Below the pieces are notes generated by a model. The model ran no database searches. It was not told the origin of the DNA and saw nothing but the letters and a program-made list of their open reading frames with translations. A stretch of 64,000 nt of DNA from Atriophallophorus winterbourni. Its lineage: Eukaryota; Platyhelminthes; Trematoda; Plagiorchiida; Microphallidae. This document shows, one piece after another, positions 34,984-46,750 of the stretch. Every line of letters starts with the position of its first letter. Position 1 is the stretch's first letter. Both the position numbers and the translations under genes were made by a program. The stretch spans positions 124,001 through 188,000 of the forward strand of contig JACCGJ010020011.1 of the NCBI GenBank assembly GCA_013407085.1. Reading direction: 5' to 3'.

Positions 34984-35790
34984 CAAAAATAAATAGGGAC
35001 AGTCACGAATATACAATGGAGAATGCGGAATGCTTACTCATCTAATCGCTCAATCACATTTGTTACACAAAATGTATTTCGGTGAAATCAATGTTTAGCA
35101 ACTGACAGATCTCCGTTCGTTTCTAGGTTTATCATTATTTCTGTAGTTATTATTCGTCAAAACTGCATTTTCTCCGGCCTGGAACTTTTAACAGTGGAAA
35201 TGCAAACCTTGTATAAATGGGTGTTACTTGATCTAGTGGCAAGTGCCACTTAATATTGGAGCATGTGGAAAAATATACCCGAGAAGGTTCAAGGAAATGC
35301 GCATGGCAGGTTTTCAGCAGCATTCGAAATATCTCGTCTGATCTCGTGGATTGTTTTTACATTTACGTTTTATACGTTATGTCTTACCACCAATACTTCA
35401 CTCGAAGACGCATAATTATTTGTAAATGTTGAATTATTAAAGAAGCACGTGGATTGGTGCGTGAAAGCGCTGGCATACATTTCTATTGATAGATCAACGA
35501 TGTCTGAACATGATATAGCGAAAGCAGTCAAATTAATTATGCACGAATCCCAGGGTAATTATTTGCTCTACCGTTTCAAGTTCGTTTTAAAATCACTAAC
35601 TTGTGATGGATCCGATAAATCAGATTCTACTGGAAATTTCGGATAACTTTGTTTTTGATAATGAATTTATCAATGCTATATAGGAATCTTTGAAACTAAC
35701 ACAAGCTTAATTAATTTCAATATGTTTGCAACAACTCACCATTCATATGTGCATACTGTACTTTTCAAACAATATTTTATGTCATACAAG
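34982..35790. repeat. Diverged S block
   Basis: Starts with AATAGGGACAGTCACGAATA, shared with 41880 and, loosely, 27985. About 35070-35270 has no match that I can see in the window. From 35280 the words GAGAAGGTTCAAGGAAATGC and AAGCACGTGGATTGG parallel 20640-20850. The 65-codon frame at 35449 is not supported. Confidence 0.55.
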
Positions 35791-36130
35791 GAGACCGCAC
35801 TTGCAGCACAAAGACGTTTGCAAAGGATATATGAAAGATCTTGGCATTAAACCCAAAAGTTGGAAAGAACTTGCCCCTGGTCTCTAGCATTAAACGTATT
35901 GTGTAAAGGGTCGTGTGTAAGCTGGGGAGGAGTAGTTGCAGATCTTGGATGCTGAATGCAGATCACGCAGCCGGCGTGCAACTGACGCCCTACAACCGAG
36001 TTTAGCCTTTCGTTGCAAGCCCTGCGTCAGAGATTTTTCCTTCAGAATCGGATCGTCTAATCATTCAAAAAGGCTGAATAACCTGAAAATGCATGAGATT
36101 GTTATGTACATACATGGTCAAAATTGACCG
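35790..36130 (+). pseudogene. Decayed LINE ORF2 C-terminus with zinc knuckle
   Basis: Reads, with frameshifts, MKDLGIKPKSWKELA, then a basic stretch SRSRRATDALQPS and the finger CKPCVRDFS with IGSSNHSKR. The SW-x-x-LA-x-DR segment and following finger identify the tail of an RTE-like ORF2. The last cysteine of the finger is lost. Very close to 49620-49906, more distant from 8510 and 14960, so two sub-lineages of the tail exist. Confidence 0.68.
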
Positions 36131-36700
36131 AAGAAGGCCAACTTTAAAACGACACAGGCAATGTAATCCATAATCCCCCAATGAAGAATGATTTCATTTA
36201 ACCTTCTCATAATTTCTTTTTTTGGAAATTTCGTTAACATCGTTCGAATTAGATAAAAATTTCAAAAATATTTTATGATGATTTCAAGTTAAATAAAATA
36301 TTTTATTTAGTAATATTCTAACATTTTAGCCACTAAAATCAATATAATTCATTCCTCATCTAGTGAAGCATAACTTCGTTAAAAAATAAGCTTTCAAATT
36401 TCCTAGCGACAACTACAAGTATTACAATGTATTATATCCGAATTAAAAGTCAAGATATGCTGTCGCTACGGTTCAAATGTATTATTATATTAGCATTTTA
36501 GACCAAATCATCTAAATCCGACATTAAATAAATCATTATCACATACACTATAAAACTGGGTTTAAATTCCTCATTTATGCACATAATCACGTCGGTAAAT
36601 GTTAAAATTAAATTTAAAATAAATTCATATATCAACCGTCGCAAACATAAACATCAAACAAATTTGACTTATTAACATTTCATTATGTTACAATATTCTG
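36131..36700. repeat. Z block, copy 3
   Basis: Matches 49930-50530 nearly throughout: ACACAGGCAATGTA, TTTATTTAGTAATATTCTAA, TAAGCTTTCAAATTTCCTAG, TTTAGACCAAATCATCTAAA. Confidence 0.75.
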
Positions 36701-37000
36701 ACACCAACAGGTCCAGCTCAACAACAAACTGTCGGTGCGTTATCATTGATTTCGTTCATACGTATCTCTAACAAACATTTTTTATGGTTTTATATATATG
36801 ACACTTTATGCCATCCTCATAAAAACTTCATAATAACAAAAGACCACTTCACATCGAGGCATGTAATCCATGTGCATTTTTATTTATTTTCATTGCAAAA
36901 TAAATGCATATATGTATGTGCGTATATAAGTATTAATTCATTCCTCTTCATTAGTATCAAATATCTCAGTAACATAGCGGATATTACAAGATTTAAATCA
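36700..37000. repeat. Hammerhead-repeat block, 5' piece only
   Basis: CACCAACAGGTCCAGCTCAA and CGTATCTCTAACAAACATTT lead in as in other copies, but the sequence leaves the repeat near 36960 before any hammerhead core. Confidence 0.7.
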
Positions 37001-37880
37001 TGCCATGTTAAGTGTAGAATATACTATTTTGTACGAGGTGTACATTAAAGGATATCTGAATTCCAGATTGTAAATTCCTCTGAATAATTGCAATCAGATA
37101 CACAATCGAAATCGTTAAATACTTGTCGCAGATTATTTAACAAATTTTTAGAGTTGAAATAACTTCTTTAGATTACATATTGAATTCGTGATAATAAGAT
37201 TTTATTTGCCCTCTTTACAAAACCTCGATGTAATACAATTATGATAGTTAACACAATATCTGAAAGGGAACACGATCAATTAATCAATTAACCAGATATC
37301 CATGGTTGAGATTCACGCATAATTTAACGAAATCTGACAACCAAGCAATGTTTAATCACCTTAAACATTTCGCTAAATATGACTTAGCTAAACCGTAATA
37401 CAGTATACTTTCTCAGTATACATGTTACATTTATATCTGCGAGGCAATTGTTATGGTATTTTATCGAAGCCAGATTATCGAATTATGGTTAAAAACAATT
37501 ACATTTTGTATAGGAACAGAGTCGAAATATAGGTATTTCTAATCAGTGGGCCGCATCATCGCGATCGTTTAATTTTATCGTCCAGCTTACCAATTCTGCA
37601 GACCTTAAATTCCAGTCAAAACACATACGAAGCCAACATAATTACCTGTTAAACAACCGTTTGCGTGTGGTATTTCAAACATGGTAGCATTTCGAATAAT
37701 CTATTATCACATTAACTATAAAATTTTGTTTAGATTCCTTATTTATGCACATAATCACGTCGCTTATATTTAAAACCTAATTTAAAATAAATGTATTCAT
37801 CAGCCATCAAAACCATAAACAACAACCGAATTTGACTTATTAAAACATTTCTTTATGTTACCATATTCTCACACCAACAG
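37000..37880. repeat. Diverged S-block fragment
   Basis: AGTGTAGAATATACTATTTT and TTCCAGATTGTAAATTCCTC match 49460-49540; GACAACCAAGCAATG and ATTTCGCTAAATATGACTTA match the S block. About 37700-37860 repeats 36520-36690 (ATTTATGCACATAATCACGT). Confidence 0.65.
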
Positions 37881-38477
37881 GTCCAGCTCAACAACAAAAT
37901 GGCGGTGCGTTATCATTGATTTCGATCCTACGTATCTCTAACAAATATGTTTTTATGGTTTTATATATATGACACATTATGCCATCCTCATAAAAAAATT
38001 CATATTAACAAAAGGTCATTTAACATCAAAGCATGTAATCCACATTTTTCTTTATTTTCATTGAAAAAAATATGCATATATGTATGTGTGTATACACTTA
38101 TTAAATTATTCCCTCCACATCAGTATCATTATTTTGGAACAGAAAATAATTTCTCAGATGAAAATGAATTTCACGTGCATTTGCGTTAAAAATCAGGGTA
38201 GAAATTATACAAAAATTAGCACAAATATTGTGTTTATCCACATTATTTTTCACGTGATTCTCTTCAACTAACAGCTACAGCTGCAACATCATCCACTGGT
38301 GCGTTGTCGATAAAGTTCATAACATAATTAATTAGAATGTATTGTAGTGGTAACATATTCATCCCTTACAAACCATTACGGATTTCTGGATGTTCGCCGA
38401 CATCAGGTGGAGACACTATTATTAGGATCATTCCAATTTTAGTGAAACATAACATCGCTGGAAATTAAGCTATCGAT

Positions 38478-38480
<3 letters not shown>
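37880..38480 (-). repeat. Hammerhead-repeat block, copy 6
   Basis: CACCAACAGGTCCAGCTCAA, CCTACGTATCTCTAACAAAT, the TGGAACAGAAAATAATTTCT segment, then the core at 38365-38415. Its closest relative is 50530-51120. Confidence 0.78.
38365..38415 (-). ncRNA. Hammerhead-like relic, copy 6
   Basis: GAAA kept; CUGAUGA reads CUGAUGU and stem III no longer pairs (AUC against CGU). Predicted inactive. Shares the CCGTAATGG variant with 51025-51075. Confidence 0.35.

Positions 38481-38533
<53 letters not shown>
38481..38533. repeat. (TA)n microsatellite
   Basis: About 26 TA units. The same array with an interruption is found at 51136-51181 in the equivalent position. Confidence 0.95.
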
Positions 38534-38535
<2 letters not shown>

Positions 38536-38559
38536 CCATTGTTATATGATAAAATTTCA

Positions 38560-41500
38560 GCTTGTCTGAACTAATCGATAAAATTAGATGTCCGTTGGCA
38601 TTTATATCGTACGTTTCGTTTTGTCGAAACACATGGACGTGATATAGATATACACAAGTAGCGCTTGTATGCCACTGTTGAATAAGGCTGGTACGACCAT
38701 CCTGTTTAATCTCATTTGTCCAAACACATTTTTGACGGGGATAAACACATAAACATGCACCAAAATATACATTTGCATGCATTTCCATCACACACTCACA
38801 AAAACCGGTTTCTTGCTGTTTGTAAACCTCAAGTAAGAACAGTATTATCAGTTTCCTCATGCTCTTGAAACCTTGGATGAATGGTAAACAAGTAGAGCTT
38901 GCATGCAACTGCTGGATATGGCTAGTACGACCAACCTGCTCAATAATATCTGTTTAAACACACATTTTTATCCCTGAAAATATGAACAAGACATTTAAAT
39001 TCCGTATTTATGAGAATACTGACGTTTCTAAATTTCATAATTAATTATCCGAAGAAATTACATCTCACTCATAAAAAGATATTAATTGCATGACCTCGAT
39101 ATTTAGATTACAATATTAGTCAACTCGATAATCGATAAAAACTGGTTACCACAGTTTATGATTCAATAATATGCAAACGGCATTGTTCACTTTGTTTGTG
39201 GGTTGGATTTGAAAAAAAGTATTTTCTTCTAAATACATTTAATTGACGATATCAAATGAATATTTCTTTGTGGAGGCAGAATACATGGATCTTATTGATG
39301 ATTCAACCGCATTACTTAAGATCATATTGTTAAATTCTACATCAAATTGAACGCACATACAAAAATGATATGCGAATCGAAAAAAAAAGAATATTGCGCC
39401 TCTTTGCCATTTAGATTGTAATATTATGCTACTTGCTTATCGATATAAACTGGTTATCACGTTTAAACGTTAGATCATTTAAAACGAGAATTGTTTTTTT
39501 TGTTGGTTCAGTGTTAACGGAAGGAGATATGTTTGAAATCAAGGTGTTTGGATGCAGGATAAACGTCCTCGTCATTGTTAATGAATCGTCATTTATGGGT
39601 ACCATCGGCAAAGAAGCCATCTAACTGTAATTTGCTATTGGCAAATCGTTACGTTATATTAGTAACAGTATTGGTACAACACTGATCCTTTGGGAGCAAC
39701 GCAAATAAATATCAATTTGTCTTAATAGAAGGCCGTTAGCATAAACTCTGATTTGTCTGTTGCTAAAATAATGTGTATCCATTCATATTGTTTCCGAACA
39801 ATACCATGTTTCCCATCCATGTTCAAAATCGACCGAAGGAGGCTAACGACAAACAAACCATGTTCCTGTAGCTTTTTAAGCGTAAACCTTCAGAAATTTC
39901 GACGTGACATGCATAAATAAACCCGCATGCATCTACAACACTTACAGGATAGCTGATATATGAAGTGATCATCGTTAACACATGTACTGCAATCGAACTG
40001 TATAGAACTGTTCATGAAACAAAAAAGCAAAGGCAAATGCGTTGAACAAAACCGATGTGAAATCGAGAGCAATTAAGCTGAATCGTGAGCGCTGTATTTT
40101 TCGCAATCCCAAATATGTTTCACGGCATTACAAATAAACGTGCGCTATTTGACCACAACGCTTGACAAGTGACAATGTTCGATAAATCTCTGGAATATTT
40201 CAGGTGCAAGCGAACATTATCCGAAAGGTTTTCTATTTCAAATTTTATACATAACTTATAAACGCGCAAGTTAGGTTGACACTAATTAAACTTGGTGAAA
40301 TATATAGTGTAGTTATGAAAACTAGTAAAGTTTATAAAGAATGCATCTACAAAATATAGCTTTCGAAGTTTTTTCATGGAAATAATTTTGGGATGATTTT
40401 CGATGTTTAATTTAGTGACGGTTATTAATAAGTAGATCTCAGTTAAATTGAGGATAATACAAGATAATTAATTATATCATATTAAGTGTAGATTATACTA
40501 TTTTGTAAAAGGTGTACATTGTAAAATCATTCAAATGATTGAAATCAGATACACAAGCAAAATCGTCAAATGCATGTTGGCAAATTATGGAACATAATAT
40601 AAATTTTGAAATATCTGTTTTTGATCACGTATTGAAAACAAATGATATGATTTAATGTCTCCTCTTCCCAAAATCTCGGTAAAATACAATCATGATGTTG
40701 AACTGAAGTGGAACGCAATCATAAAATCGACTAACAGTCCATCCGTGGTTGTAATTCACGCAAACTTTTAAACCAAAACCTATAAGCAAGCGATGTTCAA
40801 TTAACTTACACATTTCTCTAAATATACCTGAAATAAACCGGGATACCTCCTGCTCACTGTACATGTAGCATCTACAAATTTGAAGCAATTATTGTTGATT
40901 TCGCCGGATGCAATATTCGCAATTCATGATTGAAAACTCAATTAACTTTACAATAAACACTGAGTCAAAATTTAGGTATATACCTAATTAGTGGACTGCA
41001 TCATCAGGATAAATTAATATTTTTGTACGAGCTTGTCAATTCAGGAAATCGGAAATTCCCGTCTAAATGAGCATGCAGCAATTTAACATACCCACTGAAT
41101 TACTTATTGCATGTGGTATTTCAAGCATGCTAGAATTTCGAATCTGGAATAAATTATCCATCGTGAAAAAGCGTGCTCAGGTCTGATCGTCTGCGCTGCT
41201 AGACGTATATCTCGGGGAAAATCTGCTGAACATCCGCCTAACATATTTGGTAGTGTTCGTACACGCCTTCCCATTAAAGAGCATTTTCCCAACCACAAGA
41301 AATCGTGATATCTATGACTTTTCATTCGCTGTGCGCTAACGAATTCTGTCTTCGAGCTTGCATGGGTAGCAAAAGCCAGGCCCGCTGCGATATGTGTGAT
41401 CTCACTTTTACGAGTTTTCAAAGGAAGCATGATTTAAGATGTCCCTTCGTGCAATGAAATTAAGCTGTTTGGTTGCAGGAATAATGTCCTCGTCATTGTT

Positions 41501-41833
41501 GATGAATCGTCATATATCCATTACATCAGCAAAGAAGCCATCTAATTGTAAATTGCTGTTGACAAATCGTTACATTATATTATTAACAGTATTGGTGCAA
41601 GTACAGAACCTTTAAGAGCAACGCGAAAATTGTCAAATCGCCTTAATAGAAGGCCATCAGCATGAACTCCGTTGTTTCTCCAGCTTGTTCGAGCGTAAAC
41701 CATCAGAAATGGCAAGGTAACATGCATACATGAAGCCGCATGCATCTACAACACTCAGAACTCAGAACTAAGAAACGTTGATGGTTGAAAAAGCTGTAAG
41801 CTTAGCAATAAACATAGGACGACAAGGTATATG

Positions 41834-41836
<3 letters not shown>
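38560..41836. repeat. T block, copy D
   Basis: Begins with GCCATTGTTATATGATAAAA, then both paired sub-repeats (GTATGCCACTGTTGAATAAG at about 38667; GCATGCAACTGCTGGATATG at about 38900) and the body as in B and C, without the 210-bp insert. About 41670 lacks a further 90 bases or so relative to the others. The 142-codon minus-strand frame at 38480-38908 is repeat sequence. Confidence 0.85.

Positions 41837-41868
<32 letters not shown>
41836..41868. repeat. (TA)n microsatellite
   Basis: TA array ending T block D; the following 84 bases match 34982-35060 up to the LINE junction at 41952. Confidence 0.95.
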
Positions 41869-41871
<3 letters not shown>

Positions 41872-42011
41872 CAAAAATTGATAGGGACAGTCACGAATAT
41901 CCAATGGAGAATGCGGAATGCTTACTCATCTAATCGCTCAATCACATTTGCATTAAGTACTCACGCGCTGTATACCATCATCTTTGTCTTTACAGTCAGC
42001 TTGCGGTTATC

Positions 42012-42965
42012 TCATACACGAGAGTTCAATCGGGACAAAATGACAGTTGCTCTGCCAATCCTGTAATCAATCTCCGTGTCTAGCGAGAGGTTATCCGCAA
42101 TGGTTGAACCAAGATATGTGAAATGAATAACTGGTTCGAGCTGACAGTTTACAACAGTGATGATTGGTGGCGATGCAGTCCATTGACCAAGGACTTTGGT
42201 CTTGCTCATGCTGATTGTTAGACCAAAGTCTTTGCATGCCGACGAAAAACAGTCCATTAGCGACTGTAGGTTCTCTTGGGAGTGAGCAATAAAGGCTGCA
42301 TCGTCGGCAAACAACAGGTCACGGATTATCACATCCCGTACTTTGGTTTGTGCTCTCAACCGGTTCAGGTTGAAAAGCTTGCCATCACTTCGCGTGCGTA
42401 TGTAAATGCCTTCTGTTCTCGTCTTAAAAGCGTGCTTCAGAAGCAGAGCAAAGAAAATGCCGAACAGCGTGGGAGCAAGAACACACCCTTGTTTGACGCC
42501 TCGGCGAATTTCAAATGCTTCTGATCTACAACCGTTAAAATGGACCGAGCGTTTCATGCCTGAGTGGAACGAAATAACGAGTCTCAGCAGCCTTGGGGGG
42601 CAGCCTATCAGATCGAGCATTTTGAAGAAACCCTCCCTGCTGACGCAGTCGAATCCCTTAGTTAAATCAATAAAAACAGCGTATAATGGCACGCGCTGTT
42701 CCCGACATTTTTCTTGAAGTTTTCTCAGAAAGAAGATCATGTCAACGGTTGATCTTCCCTTGCGGAAGCCACATTGAGATTCGGAGTGAATTCTATCAGC
42801 TAAAACTTGCAGCCGGATTTGTAAGACTTCAGCAAACAATTTGCCTACAACATTCAGAAGAGAGATTCCTTTGTAATTGTTGCAGTCGCCTCTGTCACTC
42901 TGATTCTTAAATAGCGTGATGATCTTTGTTTCTCGCATCTCTTGTGGGACACCCCTCTCCTGCAC
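42012..42965 (-). CDS. LINE reverse transcriptase domain, 317 codons
   Basis: RT of an RTE-like element, acting at nicked DNA in target-primed reverse transcription. Blocks in order: VPQEMRETKIITLFK, YKGISLLNVVGKLFAEVL, CGFRKGRSTVDMIF, motif A FIDLTKGFDCVS (catalytic Asp), motif B VKQGCVLAPTLFGIFFALL, motif C LLFADDAAFIAHS (catalytic Asp pair, FADD box), and the thumb start FTYLGSTIADN. It ends at a TGA that replaces a Trp codon of the conserved LNSRVW-type segment; coding-like sequence continues for about 40 bases past the stop and then leaves the element. The first Met is only where the frame opens, since the true ORF2 starts upstream. Confidence 0.85.
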   Translation of the reverse strand: MQERGVPQEMRETKIITLFKNQSDRGDCNNYKGISLLNVVGKLFAEVLQIRLQVLADRIHSESQCGFRKGRSTVDMIFFLRKLQEKCREQRVPLYAVFIDLTKGFDCVSREGFFKMLDLIGCPPRLLRLVISFHSGMKRSVHFNGCRSEAFEIRRGVKQGCVLAPTLFGIFFALLLKHAFKTRTEGIYIRTRSDGKLFNLNRLRAQTKVRDVIIRDLLFADDAAFIAHSQENLQSLMDCFSSACKDFGLTISMSKTKVLGQWTASPPIITVVNCQLEPVIHFTYLGSTIADNLSLDTEIDYRIGRATVILSRLNSRV

Positions 42966-43557
42966 CCGAGAAGCAAATGGTGAAGAGTCTGTAATAATGC
43001 TGCTCTACCGCATTTGATGAGCTCAGGTGGAATTTCGTCGTACCCAGGGGCCTTCCCATTCGCTAAGCGGTCGATTGCCTGGTCGGCAACCGTTAGACAT
43101 TTTCAAGTGCATGCAGCTGAACCGTACTGTCCCTAGAGTAGAGAGAGGAGAAGTGCTCTACCCATATTTCCATCTGTTGAGTTTTGTCGACCATCGGCTC
43201 ACCAGATAAAGACTTAATAAGAGCCGTTTTAAGTTTGTTTGGGCCAATGGCTCTCTTGATCCCATCATACATACCGTGAAAATTGCCGGTATCCGCATCT
43301 TTTTAGATATTGAGGCTAACTTCAGTCCAATAGTCGTTTGCACATCGCCTTGCAGTCTGTTGGACCTTATTTCTAGCTGCTCTTAGAAGGCGTAAGTTTT
43401 CATCTGTTGGCATACCTTTGAACCTCGAGAATGCTGAGCGTTTCTCATCCAACACAGCAGTCATCTCAGAAGCGTTTACTTCGAACCAGTCGCTCGTTTG
43501 AGCTTTCTTCGGACCGAAAGTGGAAAGTGCGACTCGGCATATGCAGCTTTTCATCAA
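42966..43557 (-). pseudogene. LINE linker between endonuclease and RT, broken
   Basis: Open pieces at 43303-43557 and 43158-43343 in different frames give FGPKKAQTSDWFEVNA, LLRAARNKVQQTARRC and ANDYWTEVSLNI, then, frameshifted, pieces of a MYDGIKRAIG segment and of the KAPGYDEIPPE box that opens the RT domain. At least one frameshift (near 43300) and internal stops separate endonuclease and RT. Confidence 0.78.
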
Positions 43558-43560
43558 TTA

Positions 43561-44571
43561 TTAGTTTTCTGAAGCAGATTCAAGTGGGGTTGTCTTGTTG
43601 AACTCGTCCATGAAGGCTTTTGCGAATCTCACAGTTAGATTAGGTTCGCACATGCGAGTGACGTCTATCATAGGCTTAGCAGACAATTTGGTGCGGTGGA
43701 ATCTCGTGTGGGGGAGCTTCAGTTTCGCACAGACCATTGAATGATCAATGTCGCAGTCTGCGCTTTGATATGATCTAGTGAGGAGCACGCTTCGTATATT
43801 AGTACGCTTAACAAGAATAAGATCAAGCTGATGCCAATGCTTAGAGCGAGGATGCTTCCAAGAGACTTTATGCTGTGGTTTCGTTTGGAAAAAAGTGTTA
43901 CTGACACAAAGATTGAAATGTGTGCACAATTCTAAAAGGCGTTGCCCATTTTCATTGGTTTTACCTACACCGAACCTTCCGAGACATTTCTGCCAAGACT
44001 CGTAATCTGCACCAATTCTGGCATTGAAATCACCCAATGCCACTAGACAGTTTCTCTGTGGCACGTTTTTCAGGACGGCTGTGAGGTTATGATAAAAAGC
44101 GTCTTTTTCAGTAGGCGTCGCAGAGAGCGTCGGTGCATAAACGTTGACCAACGTAATGGTACCAGTAATGCACCTCAGATTTAGAGTCCAAATCCGTTCG
44201 CTCCCGCTGCTGCTCGGTTCTGTTGCTTTTAATATGTCGTTTCGCACGGCAAACCCAACTCCATGCAGTCGAGGCTCATCGGAACCTTTTGCTTTCCAAA
44301 AGGATGTGTAATCACTTTCTGTTAGCTTACAAGTGTCTGGTAAGCGCGTCTCTTGTAGGGCAGCCACGTCGACATTCAGCCTCTTTAGCTCGTTGTTAAT
44401 CACGGTGGACTTTCTAACGCCTCTGATATTCGAGACGTCGTCTTGAAATCCTGGAAGCATGGACCGGACGTTCCAGGTTCCAGGTTTCAAAACTGACATT
44501 TGTTGTTTGGGATTTCGATTCGCTGGTGCGGAAAAAAACAGTCTGCTTGTCGGTTGATTACTAATCCCCAT
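43561..44571 (-). CDS. LINE endonuclease domain (APE type), 336 codons
   Basis: Uninterrupted from ATG. The protein belongs to the exonuclease-endonuclease-phosphatase fold that nicks target DNA for target-primed reverse transcription. Motifs in order: TWNVRSM at about residue 32, ALQETRLP (catalytic Glu) at about 70, GVGFAVRND, VNVYAPTL, VALGDFNARIG (Asp and Asn of the active site), then SWKHPRSKHWHQLDLILV and CDIDHSMV, where the usual SDH box reads IDH. In host genomes this domain is often annotated as craniofacial-development-protein-2-like. The ORF stops at 43561, and the linker resumes after that stop, so ORF2 is split. The start may be internal to the original ORF. Confidence 0.85.
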   Translation of the reverse strand: MGISNQPTSRLFFSAPANRNPKQQMSVLKPGTWNVRSMLPGFQDDVSNIRGVRKSTVINNELKRLNVDVAALQETRLPDTCKLTESDYTSFWKAKGSDEPRLHGVGFAVRNDILKATEPSSSGSERIWTLNLRCITGTITLVNVYAPTLSATPTEKDAFYHNLTAVLKNVPQRNCLVALGDFNARIGADYESWQKCLGRFGVGKTNENGQRLLELCTHFNLCVSNTFFQTKPQHKVSWKHPRSKHWHQLDLILVKRTNIRSVLLTRSYQSADCDIDHSMVCAKLKLPHTRFHRTKLSAKPMIDVTRMCEPNLTVRFAKAFMDEFNKTTPLESASEN

Positions 44572-44652
44572 GAGGATAGCAGACCGTGGCGAGACGGCAC
44601 CTCATTGACTGGGGGCTGCTCAGCTTGAGGCGGGCGGTAGCCGTTCAATTAG

Positions 44653-45860
44653 ACACGTTGTGGCGAAATATATGAAAGCGATATACATATACACAAGTAG
44701 CGCTTGTATGCCACTGTTAAATTAGGCTGGTACGACCATCCTGTTTAATCACATTTGTCCAAACACATTTTTGACGGGGATAAACACATAACCATGAACA
44801 AAAATATACATTTGCATGCATTTCCATCACACCCCACTTAAACCGGTTTCTTGCTGTTTGTAAACTCCAAGTAAGAACAGTATTATTAGTTTCCGCATGC
44901 TCTTGAAACGGTGGAGTAATGGTTAACAAGTATAGCTTGCATGCAACTGCTGGATATGGCTAGTACGACCAACCTGCTCAATAATATCTGTTTAAACACA
45001 CATTTTTATTCCTGAAAATATGAACAATACCTTTAAATTCTGTATTTCTGAGAATACTGACGTTTCTTAATTTCATAATTAATTATCCGAAGAAATTACA
45101 TCCTACTCACAAAAAGATTATAATTGCGTGACTTCGATATTTATATTACGATATTAGTCAACTCGATAATCGATAAAAACTGGTAACCACAGTTTATGAT
45201 TCAATAATATGCAACCAGCATTGATCACTTCGTTTGTGGGTTGTATTTGATAAAAAGTACTTTTTTCTAAATACATTTAATTGACGATATCAAATGAATA
45301 TTTCTTTGTAGAGGCAAAAAACCTGGATCTTATTCCTGATTCATCCGCATTACGTAGGATGATATTGTTAAATTCTACATCACATTGAACGCACATACAA
45401 AAATGATATGCGTATAGAAATAAATTGAATGTTGCGCCTCTTTGCCATTTAGATTGCAATATTATGCAACTTGCTCATCGATATAAACTGGTTATCACGT
45501 TTAAACGTTAGATCATTTGAAAGGAGAATTGTTTTTTCGTTGCTCCAGTGTTTACGGGAGGAGATATGTTAGAAATCAAGGTGTTTGGATGCAGGATAAA
45601 CGTCCTCGTCATTGTTAATGAATCGTCATTTATGGCTACCATCGGCAAAGAAGCCATCTAACTGTAATTTGCTATTGGCAAATCGTTACGTTATATTAGT
45701 AACAGTATTGGTACAACACTGATCCTTTGGGAGCAACGCAAATAAATATCAATTCGTCTTAATAGAAGGCCGTCAGCATAAACTCTGATTTGTCTGTTGC
45801 TAAAATAATGTGTATCCATTCATATTGTTTCCGATCAATACCATGTTTTCCATCTATGTT
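44653..45860. repeat. T block, copy E (left half)
   Basis: Picks up at ACACGTTGTGGCGAAATATA on the far side of the LINE, with both sub-repeats and the body to GCCGTCAGCATAAACTCTGA, then breaks near 45862 into a hammerhead-repeat block. Confidence 0.8.
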
Positions 45861-46750
45861 CCAGGAACAGGATATAATTTCTCAGATAAACATGAATATC
45901 ACATGCATTTGCGTTGAGAATTAGCTCAGAAATTATATAAATATTAGCAAAATTAATGTGCTTATCGACCTAATTTTTACCGTGGTTTTCTTCAACAAAC
46001 AACTACAGCTGCAACAACATCGGCGGCTGCGTTATCGATAAAGTTCATAGCATAATTCATTAAAATGTAATAAGGTGCTCACCTCATCATCCCTTACACA
46101 CCACTACCGGTTTCTGGATGTTTGCCGTCATCAGGTGTAGACAGAAAAAAACAGTTTATTCCAAATTTAGTTAAACATAACTTCGCCAGAAAATAAGCTT
46201 TCAATGTTTCCTAGCGACATTGGCAAAAACTGCAATATATTATATCAGATTGAAAATTCAAAATACGCCGTCGGTACGGTTCCGATGTATTACATATTAG
46301 CCTTTTTCATTTAATTTCGTAACACGTTGTGGCGAAATATATGAAAGCGATATACATATACAAATATAGCGCTTGTATGCCACTGCTGAATAAGGCTGGT
46401 ACGACCATCCTGTTTAATCACATTTGTCCAAACACATTTTTAACGGGAATAAACACATAACCATGAACCAAAATAAACATTTGCATGCATTTCCATCACA
46501 CCCCACATAAACCGGTTTCTTGCTGTTTGTAAACTTCAAGTAAGAACAGTATTATTAGTTTCCGCATGCTCTTGAAACGGTGGAGGAATGGTTAACAAGT
46601 TGAGCTTGCATGCAACTGCTGGATATGGCTAGTACGACCAACCTGCTCAATAATATCTGTTTAAACACACATTTTTATCCGTGAAAATATGAACAAGAAC
46701 TTTTAATTCTGTATTTCAGAGGATACTGACGTTTCTAAATTTCATAATTA
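45861..46750 (-). repeat. Hammerhead-repeat block, copy 7
   Basis: TCTCAGATAAACATGAATAT, CAGCTGCAACAACATCGGC, GGTGCTCACCTCATCATCCC, the core at 46093-46145, the downstream region, then both sub-repeats. Ends near 46750, where an S block starts in its interior (TTTTTCGCATTATCAAACAT). Confidence 0.8.
46093..46145 (-). ncRNA. Hammerhead-like motif, copy 7 (core kept)
   Basis: Identical to the copy at 11280 across the core: CTGATGA, CGG...CC stem II, GAAA, CCGGT, A, GTGG. Stem I has three pairs, then an A-G opposition as in most copies. The context upstream and downstream differs from 11280 by many substitutions, yet the core has none, which is mild evidence of either recent shared ancestry or constraint. 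Confidence 0.55.

Larger units (their letters stand above)
41953..44652 (-). mobile_element. RTE-like LINE, long copy lacking its 3' end
   Basis: GC-richer insert of 2.7 kb on the minus strand with apurinic endonuclease, linker and reverse transcriptase in the usual order. It starts after ACACGTTGTGGCG of the host repeat (44653) and stops at 41952 in the RT C-terminal region. The endonuclease ORF is open; the linker has at least one frameshift and stops; the RT is open for 317 codons. The missing 3' end is unusual, since LINEs mostly lose the 5' end. No target-site duplication seen. Confidence 0.88.

Noticed and set aside
38480..38908. Recurrent minus-strand frame with KQDGRTSLIQQWHTSATC (also 6426, 27754, 44717, 51089) as a small conserved gene
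   Set aside because: Frame length, start and stop differ in each copy, stops interrupt several copies, and similarity follows the DNA repeat. No codon-level conservation is visible.
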